Origin: Sclerotiophoma versabilis
Lineage: Eukaryota; Ascomycota; Dothideomycetes; Pleosporales; Didymellaceae
Length of the DNA stretch: 64,000 nucleotides
Direction of reading: 5' to 3'
Assembly (NCBI GenBank): GCA_012274445.1
Contig: JAAROD010000015.1
Location: 868,001 to 932,000 of the forward strand
A model generated the notes under the pieces. That model was not told where the DNA came from. It did no database searches and was given only the letters and a program-made list of their open reading frames with translations. Within the stretch, counting starts at the first letter, position 1, and each line of letters begins with the position of its first letter. The position numbers and the translations under genes are program-made. Below are positions 24,282-35,373 of this stretch, piece after piece.

Positions 24282-26447
24282 TCACCATTGCATCTTCCAC
24301 CCCTTCCCGCCCTTCTGACCATCACCGGGCGGCGGACCCATTCTCCTCCCCCAATATCCTGTGCGCCCTTCAACCTCCTCCTCTCCTCTACATTGCGGCT
24401 TGGCGTGATCCTCCAGAGTCCCAGTGGGCCAGATAGGAATAAAACACACCTCCTCGTCCCTACAAGTTCCGCAGTCCTTCCAACTCGTCCAGCTCAACCA
24501 ATCAACCAGCTCCTGCACAGCCTCAACAGCGTGCTCGGCATATACGGTTGAGAAGCTGGAATGTGGAGTGGGTGAGACGGCGATGGAGAGACTGGTGAGC
24601 AGCGTATCGCAGATGCGCGTCGCGACGGTGTGAATGGCGCGGTGTGCAAGCGGCGTCAGTGACGCCGGCGGGATGTTGAGCGACGGCAGATGAGGGAGGA
24701 ACTGCGCTACGCAGCGGGCAGTCTCGAGGGACGCGTTGCGCGCCGTGGCATCGATGAAGGGCCGTAGCAAACCTTGCAAGTACGCCGCCAGCGCCGCCTT
24801 GTCTTTTTGAAAAGCCTGGTTGGCAGTAATGTGGTGTAACGGTGTAGAGTACCGAGCCACCACCATGTCAGCAACGGCCTGCCAATTGCGGCCCTTATTG
24901 GGGTCAGCCCAGTCTTTGCCGAGAATCAGACTGGTCACATCGTTCCTGATCGTGATTAGATCCTTGGGAGATACGTTCGTGAGCCGCGGCATCCTGACAT
25001 CAGACTGCACGTCGTTGTCCCACAGCCCCTTTACGCCTTCGTACTGGAACACGCTCACAAACCGCTCGTAGTCGACTCTCACCCTGCTGCCTCCAATTCC
25101 ATGATACCGCGCGGTGATGGCCTTGACATACTCCCAGCCGCCCATCAATCCCCTGCTCCTGCTACTGCCACTACCCACTCCCACGACGTCCGTGCGCTGC
25201 AAATGCTTCTCAAAATCGCACAAGATGATCTCGAATCCGCCCTCCAGCCTCAAGATCCCGTCAATCTTGCCCTCCCATATCGTAGATGCAAGCTCGCAGA
25301 GCCCGTTCGCGCGCGCCCTCTCGCCACCCATGGGGCCTCCGATATCGCCGGCGGTCAGGTTGAGCAACAGACGATCCTGCGTGTCCAGGGTGCCGTTTGA
25401 GGTCTTGCCTGCGCTGAGGCCATCGATATAGAGGAGGTGCAAATCGTGCGTTGGGGTGTATGTGTGCAAGTAGCCGCCGATGCGGTCTTCTGGGGAAGAC
25501 ATAGGGTCTTGTAGGGGCTGTTGGGTCTGTCGCTTCCACGGAGAGTTGTTTGAGATCTTAGGCTTTTCGCGGCTTGATCGCAATCCGATGGATTCGTGGT
25601 GGTCAACGCGCTCGTGCTGCTCCGGTGGAGGAGGGTCATGGTGTCTTTGTGGGCGGTCGTGGGGATCGGGAGGGGGTGGATAACGGTGCTCAGGGTTCCA
25701 TGAGCGTTTTGGGCCTTTGTAAGGTCGATATTGACGAGGCGGTGGTGGGTAGGGCTTGTAGATGTGTCCTGGTGGCAGGGGAGGAGGCGGACCATGTTCG
25801 CGATGTTTGCGAGGACCACGTTCGTGGTTAGGAGTGGGCGGAGTGGGCGGAGGATGTTCTGTACCGTTGCATAGCTTGCGCTCCAGGGGTGTCGATGGTG
25901 GTTCCTGCCCATGGTCATGAGGTGGTCGAGGGTGTTCGCTGTCTTTACCACCCTGCGGTGGGCGCATAGCTGGTTTATCGTGGTATGGTCGCGGAGGTGG
26001 TGGCCCGTGTTCATGCTCCGGCCCATTTTTATAAAATGGCGGTCCATGGTGTTTCCAGCCCTCTTTATCATGCGGCGCGTCCTCTACATCAGGTGCTTCA
26101 CCATTTACAGGAAACGAGCCCTCTCCTTCTCCGGGTGGAGGATCCCGCGGTCGTCCCCGCGGTCGCGCAAAGATAAGTGCATGTTCTGGTTCGAAAGCCA
26201 GCCACTGCATCCCTTTAATGAAATCTGGATCCGAGGTTCCATGATACAGCTGTGTGCCCTCAGGCACTGTGGCTAAGAACAAGGACATACCGTTGTGATT
26301 AAGGCTGCCTCCCCATTGTCGCATTGATGAATGAATTGCAGTGAAGATATGGTTTGCATTGCACACTGCGGCTTCGCCCGGACTGGCAAGGATTGGACTA
26401 GAGAGTAGGAAAAAAGACAATACGGACGCGGGCGCTTTGCGATGCAT
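24282..26447 (-). CDS. Secreted protein with Pro/His-rich insert, unknown function
   Basis: This is a 721-residue single-exon protein. Residues 1-22 form a signal peptide (basic MHRK, then a hydrophobic core, then a small-residue cleavage region near ASPGEA). A compact block follows (NHIFTAIHSSMRQWG, then VPEGTQLYHGT and WLAFEPEHALIFA, residues 31-94). A low-complexity Pro/His/Arg/Gly insert covers about 97-300. A C-terminal half resumes ordered sequence with HTYTPTHDLHLLYIDGLSAG, GLCELASTIW and several cysteines near the end (CGTCRDEEVC). The ordered blocks look like a conserved ascomycete family of unknown function, from memory of such proteins; no name is given. Several Asn-X-Thr/Ser sites fit secretion. 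The ATG at 26447 was chosen because the signal peptide starts there. Confidence 0.72.
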   Translation of the reverse strand: MHRKAPASVLSFFLLSSPILASPGEAAVCNANHIFTAIHSSMRQWGGSLNHNGMSLFLATVPEGTQLYHGTSDPDFIKGMQWLAFEPEHALIFARPRGRPRDPPPGEGEGSFPVNGEAPDVEDAPHDKEGWKHHGPPFYKNGPEHEHGPPPPRPYHDKPAMRPPQGGKDSEHPRPPHDHGQEPPSTPLERKLCNGTEHPPPTPPTPNHERGPRKHREHGPPPPLPPGHIYKPYPPPPRQYRPYKGPKRSWNPEHRYPPPPDPHDRPQRHHDPPPPEQHERVDHHESIGLRSSREKPKISNNSPWKRQTQQPLQDPMSSPEDRIGGYLHTYTPTHDLHLLYIDGLSAGKTSNGTLDTQDRLLLNLTAGDIGGPMGGERARANGLCELASTIWEGKIDGILRLEGGFEIILCDFEKHLQRTDVVGVGSGSSRSRGLMGGWEYVKAITARYHGIGGSRVRVDYERFVSVFQYEGVKGLWDNDVQSDVRMPRLTNVSPKDLITIRNDVTSLILGKDWADPNKGRNWQAVADMVVARYSTPLHHITANQAFQKDKAALAAYLQGLLRPFIDATARNASLETARCVAQFLPHLPSLNIPPASLTPLAHRAIHTVATRICDTLLTSLSIAVSPTPHSSFSTVYAEHAVEAVQELVDWLSWTSWKDCGTCRDEEVCFIPIWPTGTLEDHAKPQCRGEEEVEGRTGYWGRRMGPPPGDGQKGGKGWKMQW

Positions 26448-29400
26448 TTTGACCAGGCTCCGGGTGAGCGCTGTATACTGCTCACAAGCGTTGGACCAAA
26501 GCAAAACAGTTTAATGACGCGATATCGAAAAGGAACAGGAGCAGAAACAAGAACAGATACGACAAAGGCAAGGAGGCTTAACCTACGTATACGTATACGC
26601 GGCTCTACGTAAACAAAATTCTCGCGATGTCCTTTCGAGCTTCACTTACGCGGCCTCTGGCCAATGTACCGGTGATAGCGAGCGATGCTTAAATAGGCTA
26701 CTGTCGTCGCACAGCCAGATTGATAAGATCGTTGGGATCTATTGGCTGGAGCGGCCAAGAAGCATTTCCAATGCGGACCTGCAATCGTCCAACGTCACGC
26801 ATACTGAGATTACGAGAAGGGCTTCGCATTTTTGCGCATTGCGAGTGCGCGAGTGAATGTCGGAGAAGAGAGTGTCGTTGTTTGGTGTAGTCGGTCCGAT
26901 GTAGTTGTACGAGCGGGTACAAGTACACTCCAAGACATGCTTAGGAGCGCGTCAAGCGCCAAAGTGCGCTAGGGTCTGTGCCACATGCAAGCGCGCATCT
27001 TGTCGATAAAAAAAAGTGCGAGAGAAAAAGGCTGTGCGGTGCGAATGCGAGAACAAAGCTTGGTCGATGTTGGGAGAAGAGTCAGTTCTGTGCACTTCGC
27101 CTCGCCCCGAGATGAGATTGACCGGAAGCTGATCGGAAACAGCAGACTGCGCGATGTGATGATTAATTCCGGGTTAGTTTGCATCACAACAAAGAACTGT
27201 TCCGGCGCCCGCTCGCTTTGTGCCGTTTCGTGCCGTCTGGCAGCAGGCTGTGGAGCTTCAATATTGCATTGCTCTATTGTTGAGTCAGTTGTCGTTCGAT
27301 GAGCCCCAGTGGTTCCAGAGCATAGAGACTATGGAAGGATTCGACACGCCAGCTTAATGGGGGTGTAAGAGAGCCACCGGATTTAGTTGTGACTCGTGGA
27401 GAATTCTCCTTGATGCAGTCGAGTCTCGAATATTGCGTGATAAGAGAATTGTTAGGTAGCGAGACATTGAAGAAACAGTGGGCTTCGGTTTTCTTCGGGA
27501 CGTGAGTGCAAAGAATCGCTGAATAGGCGCATCCTGGGCTCCGAGGAGCGGTCGGAGACGGTGGTCGGGGACGGTGGTCGATGACATGCGACCGGTGCTT
27601 CATGGGCCGTCATGCAACATTGAAAGCAATGAAAACCCAGACAGATCACACAGGCTGCGTGGTCTGTCGTTGATGTTGCAGATGCGCGTCATTTGATTCC
27701 GCTGGAGAGGGCATTCACATGGAAAGACCCAGTAAATCGCATTCCCTCCCCAAAACTGTTAGACACTCAGCCAAAGCGCATCACCCTGCGTTTGCAATCG
27801 CGTATGACACAAGGATCATCGCTTGAAGTGGTGTAGGATTGTGAAATTGCGCCCTACCATGGGGGCCAGGATAAAAGCGCTTAGGATGATGGAAGGGGAC
27901 AGCGCAAAGTGGAGAGAAGTGGGTGATAGCTGCTGGACCCAAAGATCGTCTTGTTAGGTACGCTAGTTCACCACGCTAACGCTCAGATTGCCGAGTTAGT
28001 CAGTCATGAGCAAGCCCATGACCCAGGGGAAAGGAGCATCTGTCGAGAGACCGCATGCATGATGCAGGCACTTGAATGTCTGACAGCTGTAACCTCAGGC
28101 GGTTGGAAGAAATCCGCGTATTGACGATTGCACGTGTGTGCTCGGAAAAAGCCTTTGTGTACGGAGAGTCTCGCAGCATGATTCCTATTAAGGCATCCAC
28201 CGCGTAGCGTTACCACTGCTACGGGCCCTGACAGCCCCGGTGACTTTGCCAGTGAAAGGTCGGCCGACGAGGGTCGCGTCAACGGCGCAGTCACAACGAT
28301 GGCAGGATTCCCGTCCGGCACAGACGCCGTCAAGCTTAAATCTAAAATCGTCTGCCCAGCCATGCCGCTTTACAAGTTGCTCTTGAAAGATGCAAGAGCT
28401 TACTGACCGTCTATGATGTAGTTGTGGACTCAGCATACCTACGCAGTGCCATCGCGGTGCCCAGCCATCTTATGTGCAAAACAAACACTAGTTTCAGAAC
28501 AACAATGAAGAGGATTGGCTATGCACAATGAGCCCTTACCAATGCGCGGCACGAATTCGCGGGATGGACCCGTTTGGGCGTTCACCTTGCATGCAAAAAA
28601 GTGACCCAACGGACTTCGTGCAATGCAATACTCCTTCCGATGCGGTGCAGAGTAGATCTGACTGTATTGTTGGGTTGCTGTCTTATCTCAAAACGACCTA
28701 TCATCCACAGCCACCACCAGCACCACCAGAATCACCATGCACTGCCCTCAATCCATAGTGCAACATGTATCCACAAGACGGGAAGAGACTCCACGATGCT
28801 CGATACAAAGACCTGCTTCAAGCGGCGAACGCTTGTGCGCGCGTCTGTGTGTTCTCGTATGATCGCGGGCGGGCCGGCGGTCCCCTAGGTTCGCAGAGCA
28901 TCTCTGCTATGACCACCAAAACCGGTGAGCTTTACGGAGCAGCACGCAGCGACATGCAGGCACCACGGAAATACCCACTCGGGGCTATGATTCGCCAGGG
29001 GATCCCCCACTTGGAGCATGGCAATTGCAGGGTCTCGACCATTCATGTGTCGGGTGGAGTCCATATCAAGTCAGCCTCGTTCGTAGAAATAAGGCCCCCA
29101 GCTAGCACTCTGCGGGTCTTACACCACAGACCACATTGGGAAAAGATCGTTCGGCATAGTTAGTTTCGGCATGGATCTTGGGCTTTGCGATGCCGGCGGG
29201 AGAAGCATCGTCACAATTGAGAGCATTTGAAGTTCCGTGCTCGCAAGTGGCATGATGTTGACCTGCGGAAGCTGTCAGGGGAAATAAGGCAAAATCGATA
29301 TCGTAAGCGACTGAACAGAAAGCGTAACAACAGGACTTTGGCTAGCTAGTCTAGGCAGCTGCGCCGCCGTATGCATCTATCCACATCTTGCCCCAACAGA

Positions 29401-29719
29401 GTCTACCAATGTATGGGTGTATAACATCTCCACAAAAGTGAAGTGAACGCCAGTAATGCAATGCAAAATGTGCAGCCAGCCGGCGACTGCGGGTATACAA
29501 TCGAGCGAATGTTGAACGGTGGAAAGCGAGGGTATCTTGAATCGTAAAAGGACAGTAGACCGGCTACAATACGTAATAGTCATTGCGAGGTCGGAAGTCG
29601 CAGCTTTGTCGAATGTATGCGATAGCGTCTGATCTGGCTCGATGTTGACAGCCCAGTCAATCAGTTAGGGCCGAGATGTGAGACGCATGGTTGTCGGGCA
29701 GTATTGTGCTCAAGCTTCG
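26448..29719. other. Intergenic, about 3.3 kb, no gene seen
   Basis: A short alternating TACGTATACGTATACG stretch lies at 26584-26601, upstream of the secreted-protein gene. A 132-codon ATG frame at 28765-29163 has no family character. Nothing else is recognised. Confidence 0.5.
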
Positions 29720-30583
29720 CTACGATGTTGCCGACGATTTTCGAGAAGCTTTGTGATGTATCCTCTTAACGTGGTCTCTCTGTAGAACATGATTAGCGTG
29801 GAGTTCAACCGATAACAGTAAATAAGCAGGTCATACCATGTTGTCCACACGACTGAAGACCCTGTCGCACCCGGCCCAGTCGCACAAGACACCGGGATTG
29901 TGCTTCGCCTCGTGTCGTGCCAGGTCTTTCTTACTTGAGAAACCTCCGCCAGTAGCTTGTGGGCATTCTGCGTGCCTGCAGAAGAAATTCTTGCTGTGTC
30001 TCTTGTGATGTTTACGAAGGTCGCAACCTCGCGTAAAAACTGCTCTCGATGTGCATCCTGGATAAGCGCACGACCAGGTTCCATTCTTATTGGGGAAGCC
30101 GTAGGCTCGAAGGTCTGGTGAGCTTGGGGAAAGTGAGCGAGGCGGTGTCCTTTCTGACGGAGCGCTTGATGGTAACCCAGGTCCGCCAGAAGATGAAGCC
30201 GAATGTGACCTTGACGTCCGTGGGCCTGCAAAAGATTGTGGCAAGAGGTTCGTGTCGGGTGCCAGAACAGGACCAGCTGACATGTTCGTGAATGAAGGGT
30301 ACGAGTACGACGACACTGGTGGCATCGACATTGCCTGAGACGACCAAGGGCTATGCGATGGGTATGGAGAGTTCATGACTGGTCTGTATTGTGGTTGTGT
30401 ATAGATGGGCCCGTTGCTTGGTAGGGTTGTTGGTACGGGATGTGTCATGTGGTGGAGTGGTGGTGATGAGTACATGATGTTCGGAGGTGATTGACATGTG
30501 CTGAAGGGTGACATGGCGCCCATATTCTCTTCTGGTGCGAGTAGGACCATGTCCACTTCTGGTGAGTAGTATGACATGATCAT
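29720..30583 (-). CDS. C2H2 zinc-finger transcription factor
   Basis: The product is a 268-residue protein with a disordered, Ser/Pro/Tyr-rich N-terminal half and three C2H2-type fingers at about 168-257. Finger 1 starts WSCAYPGC, finger 2 FCRHAECPQ, and finger 3 is CDWAGCDRVFSRVDNM joined to RDHVKRIHH. It is likely a sequence-specific DNA-binding regulator; the target is unknown. Two exons: 30583-29837 and 29779-29720. The 57 bp intron (GTATGA...CTACAG) splits finger 3, and splicing restores both of its zinc-binding histidines, which strongly supports the join. The start may be the ATG at 30583 or the one two codons later (MSYYSPEV). Confidence 0.83.
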
Positions 30584-33500
30584 GTAAGCGATGTTTTGTG
30601 GGGTTGGTAGGTGTCGAAGGTAGTTGTGACAGTACTGGATGAGGAGAGCTGCCGGTCTTAAGATGGTCGCCAACCGAAGTATATGTGGGATGGAATGTCG
30701 TGTGAGAGAAGGCCAGTGCGTTCCGACGGAATTCCTAGTGAAGTGAGAACGGTCGAGTCTCTAGCACAGACTCAGTATATGGGAATTGGATTCCCAGCGA
30801 CTAGTCCGGGATGTAGAGCTTTAGTCTGTGAGCGTTTCAGGGGCTTCTCCGCAAAGTAAGGCTGAAGCCCTTGGATTTGTCGCAGCAGGTGGCGGGAAGT
30901 GGCGGTGTTTGAATGTTTCGCAATGCCTAGTACAAGATGGATCCGTAAGATTGAGCCTTACTGCCACCAAGATAGAAACTGACGGAGAACGGCTAATCAA
31001 ATTGAAAATGCTACCCACTGTAGATCTGGGGCGCAGACAGCAGCTCCAGCACTTGTATGTCTGAGAGGTAAGCATCATCTCACCCAGATTGCATGTACTC
31101 GATAAATAGAATCTAAGCTAGTTGCGATCATCCAAGTGGGTAAGTTGGCTAACGCTTGTTGCGTTGGCTTCTCAAATCGCTACCGCTCCAAGGCTGCTAC
31201 CTCCCGGTTCAGAAGGTGCATAACCCGTTCACAAGTGCGGTGGGCGCGCGAGTGAGCCTTGGGGCGGGTGAGTGGTACCAGGCTCTACTCTAGCGCTGGC
31301 CTCTAATGCGGCTGACCGGGGTCGGTCTTCTGGAAGGAAAGCTTCAGTTAGTGAGCATTTTGCTTGGAATAATTCGTTTGCATTTTCGCGCCCCTGTCAA
31401 CGCACACACCAACGACGCAGAGATGCAGTGTCACCAGAAGCCTCGCCGTCTTTCTCATCGTGAAGGATTTAGTCTCCGAACACAACGTTGTCTGGCCCCA
31501 GCGCAGCCACTGAGCGGACTAGCTGGACAGTGAGACGATATCAGATGCGGCTACACGTGAAGGACGGGGGGCACCAGGTATGCTTGCAGAGCTTCGGCTT
31601 TGAGATGATAGACAGTCGATCGCAGCATGGCGAACGTAGTGTCGGTGTGTACGGGCGGGTGCAAGCTTGGGCGCTGGGTCGCTAAGTCCGGTCGCATGTC
31701 GCGCTGGGATGCCGTGAGCCGGTCAGAAGTGGTTCGTCCCCAGGTGGAGATTGGCAGTCGTCCGTGCACGAAACTAAGAATAGCGTCCAGCTATGAGAGC
31801 AGCCCTGCTTCTAACCTCCTCCAGAGCTATCACGTTCTGAGTCAGAGTCGTTTTAACTGCTGCGACACTTTTCAGGTTGTGTTCCGTCCCGTCGCCGTCG
31901 AGTCTGCCTAGAATCTAATACTATTCACTCATTTCACCGAAGGCCGGCCGTTTCGCTGGGCTCTAGTGCCAAGACGGCTGCCAGCTGTGACGTTGAACTC
32001 TGACGACTCAAGTGACTTGACGTTGTGTGTCCATTTGCAATCCACACTTGCTATGCGCAGGGAAGCAGACGGCGAAGGAAGAAACATGGCCAACGAGATT
32101 GCGTCGTGCCTGGTTGACCACCTAACATCCCCCCACCTGTTAAGCCAACCTAATGATGCTCTAAACCAGAAATTCGCAGCCGTGGTCACTCTGTATCTGA
32201 TGTGAAAGCAGTTTTGATGATCTCACCGCACACCCTGTTGCTAGCTTCACCTTGCAGCTATTCATGGTTTTGCTGATCAACTTGACCGACCAGCGTCCCT
32301 GGTAACGTCATTGCATCGCTCCGAATCAGTGACAACTAGTGTGCTGTAGACTCAACTCCCAAGACCCAAGGTAGGTAATATTGGCGACAAGTGATCCTTC
32401 TCTCAGCATACGCTTCATGCATATGGCTCGAGTGAGTATGTCTTAGGCGCCTCGCTCATTTCGTTGGTCGCACTGACGAGCAGATTTCTCGTGTGGAGAT
32501 CCGGTCGATTGTTGATTCACTGTTAGATTCGTCGGGTTGCTGAGAAGTACTCCCAGTCCTAGCTAAGCAACTACCCACTGTCAACTGCATCTTCTACTTG
32601 TTGTGCTGGCACGGAAATCACATCTCGACACCTGGAAACATGAATAACGAGACATCCTTGCGTCTTTCTTGTTAGCTTCAACTATGTCATTGGCTCAACG
32701 GTCTTCGGTAAGCGTTTCCGAAAATGCATCTAACCCTGCAGCACGCAGCAACAATCGCGTTCAAGTGTACCTCAGGCCGACAGCTGAAGCGGAGGTTTGA
32801 AGCAGCAATGGAACCTTTGAACCCGGTAACAGGGTTGGACAACATATCAGGCCTCTAACTGGGCTTCATTTTCCGCACTCTGCACATATGCCTTGCGAAA
32901 CACCCGACTCAATCCGCGCGCAATTACTGTCACTCCGCAATGATCGCTATCCAAAACTGCAAGGCACTGCACCGTAAAGGAAGCTTTGGGCAATATTTGA
33001 ACCTCTTACAATGCTCTCCACAAGTGCTTGCTTCGTTTCCGCGTCGAACTAGACCCTGGTGCAATTCATCGTCATGCCTGGTAAGCTATGGCAACTGTGG
33101 CGAGCCTGTTCAAGCCACATCAATTGCACTTGATGCCGAATATCGGCGAATGATTACAGTTCCGTGGAAGACAACCCGATCAAAGAGCCTCGAGGATGAA
33201 GTAATGCTGGAATAACCTTAGCATCGAGTTCAAGTTGGACAGACGCAGTCATCGGAGGCTTGATGCGGCTTCAGCCCCAGATATTCGGAGGATCGGAGTC
33301 CAAGGCGCAGCCTAAGTTCCCGGTGGAGCTCATCGCCACAACTCCCAAAGTACCCACGAGCATAGTCAAGGACACAGCAGATCAGCCTTGCTCTGGACGA
33401 CAGCGGCTTCTCCACCCTCGAGAATGACTTATGGCTGCGCCATGCAAGTCTCCACTCCTTGGTAAATATCTCAAGACAAGGAGCACTCCGGTAATAGACA

Positions 33501-33845
33501 GTGTGCAGCATTTGGACTCGGCTCAATCAGGGGTGTTGCTAAGTTCAGATATCAAAGTCGATCTTGGCAACAACTTGATACTGAGGTAGATTTCAAAGGA
33601 TGGTCTTCGCTTGACCCTGTCATTCTACTTTGGCGGGTCAGTAAAGATCATAGGAGCATGAGCTTAGATTCACGAAGAGTTTTGGCAGTCAGACCCACCA
33701 ACTTGAAGCGCGTCGAACCCACTATCCGCAAGCCTCATGTCCCCTAGCCACGACACCATATATTCCAAACCAGATACTCGGGTCGTCAAGAAGAAAGATT
33801 TATGCATTCCCTTCTGAAAGAAATTGTATAACCTCCGGCGCAAGT
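30584..33845. other. Gene-poor interval, about 3.3 kb
   Basis: No coding region of any kind could be supported. All open frames are under 100 codons and lack family features. Confidence 0.5.
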
Positions 33846-34031
33846 TCATTTCCCTACAACAGCAGTGGCGATGGAATGTTGCTCATCGGGGGCTCCGGCT
33901 CCACTGCTTCCTCCACACCGGCATCGCGCTACGATCTTGCCACAACGTTGACAATACACGTTGATATTTGGCGCTCGAATAGTCGCCATGTCGCGGTCTC
34001 CACTGACTAGTCTGTGCGAGCGGCTCAGCAT
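33846..34031 (-). CDS. Candidate 61-residue cysteine-motif protein
   Basis: This short frame starts with a real ATG. Residues 25-40 read VYCQRCGKIVARCRCG, giving CxxC-x6-CxC (Cys 27, 30, 37, 39), a plausible small zinc knuckle. The rest is Gly/Ala-rich. There is no neighbour or splice evidence. It may be a genuine microprotein, a leftover exon, or chance. Confidence 0.3.
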   Translation of the reverse strand: MLSRSHRLVSGDRDMATIRAPNINVYCQRCGKIVARCRCGGSSGAGAPDEQHSIATAVVGK

Positions 34032-34659
34032 ACTGTTACAAAGAGAAAGACAGCAAGGTACACGTGTTGCAGGTTGACTATTGTAGTGCCAAACAGGGTC
34101 CTAGTACACGGCTTGCGTTCAAAATCATCAGAGCTCTGATTGAGCTCAGCGCTACGAATTGCGATGACGTGGGAATCTAGGGCGAGCAGATCTGCTTAGA
34201 GGATTGAAGGTTTTGCAAGCTTCTACGTCACGGTCAAGGAGTCCATCACTCGGCTCAGTGATCGTGGAGAAGAGAACTCTCATTTCTTCTTCTGTAACAT
34301 CTCCTGCAAGGTAGGCTCTGCTAGTCACAGCTGACGCGTACGCGGTCTCACTGCCAAATCACCACACTATTAACATTGGTCTTCATTTTCACTACCTCGG
34401 TGGCTGACGAGAAAGTCTCCGTTTCGATACCTCAGCCCATTATGCTGATCAGAACAACCACACGACCTTTCCAAACCCCTCTACCATCTTAAGAAGTCAT
34501 TTGATCCGACAGCACTGTATGGGAGAGTTTCTATCACGCTCGATATCTGCGCTTGACGTCTTCCGGTACAAATTAGCTGTACGTGGTAATTTATCCATCC
34601 AGCCTCTTGTGACCACTCCGTACGTCCATTAGTCTCTCGAACTGCTCGTTACAAATATC
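34032..34659. other. Intergenic, no gene seen
   Basis: Nothing recognisable lies between the small cysteine frame and the second BTB-like relic. Confidence 0.5.
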
Positions 34660-35298
34660 TTAGACGACCCTCAGTTCTGTCTGCTTCTGCTCGGTGACTA
34701 TCTGGTGGCATTCAACGTCTTCGTTGGCATTTTTAAGCCATTCCTCATCCTTGTCATATTTCATATTAGGCTACCAAAGTCTCCCCGAAGCTTGTCGAGC
34801 TCATTGACGGTGTACTCGTGGACCCGAGCGGTATCTTTGTGCGCCTTGATGACCACTTCATAAGTTGAGGGAAATGCCCAAATATGCAACAGACTTGTTC
34901 ACAAGTCGAAGAGGAATATTTTGGCCTCTCATCCGGCGCTCGTCGTGTAGGGAACTTCTGTTGTCGTGCTACGTGTATGAAAGAACGGTTATTTGACGCG
35001 CTGGACTCTTTTCAGGTGTGCTGTCGTAGATGATCCGGACGGCGAGTAACGTTGTACAGGATTTGAAGCGTTGATACCTTTCTGTTTGCGTGGACATGGT
35101 GTCAAGAATGATTTCTTTAGTGACTTTGTCTTCTAGCTTATAATGGACTCGTGTTAGATATGGCTTTACCTTTTTCTGAAACCGGCGATATTGATCACTC
35201 ATAAAGACAACCAAAGACTGACGAGCTTCAGGCTCGTGTTCTAATAGCAGGGCGTATGTTTCTATTAGACAACAAAGACTATCAAGCAGAGGACACAC
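34660..35298 (-). pseudogene. Degenerate BTB-like gene, C-terminal part
   Basis: The frame 35298-34969 contains text close to the post-BTB helices and strand of fungal BTB proteins: KLEDKVTKEIILDTM, then AVRIIYDSTPEKSPARQ. This matches the same part of the relic at 253-830 (KLQNVDAKNKTL, then TIQTIYECTSASSP). The frame ends in TAG, reads on through it, and later pieces lie in other frames: HEYTVNELDKLRGDFG at about 34870-34768 and KYDKDEEWLKNANEDVE at about 34767-34660. No ATG-led BTB core is present upstream, where the neighbouring gene ends at 35374. The pieces are in the correct order for a C-terminal half, so a decayed gene is likelier than chance. Precise borders are uncertain. Confidence 0.5.
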
Positions 35299-35373
35299 CG
35301 AAGATAATATCAGGGCTCAAGCTTGAAGCCTCGCACGGGTTGGCAAAACTCACAATGTTCCCAAGGTACACAT

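Noticed and set aside
25355..26071. 238-codon frame overlapping the secreted protein
   Set aside because: It is a shifted reading of the Pro/His-rich insert on the same strand.
28765..29163. 132-codon ATG frame in the intergenic region
   Set aside because: No family character, no splice partners and composition like random translation.
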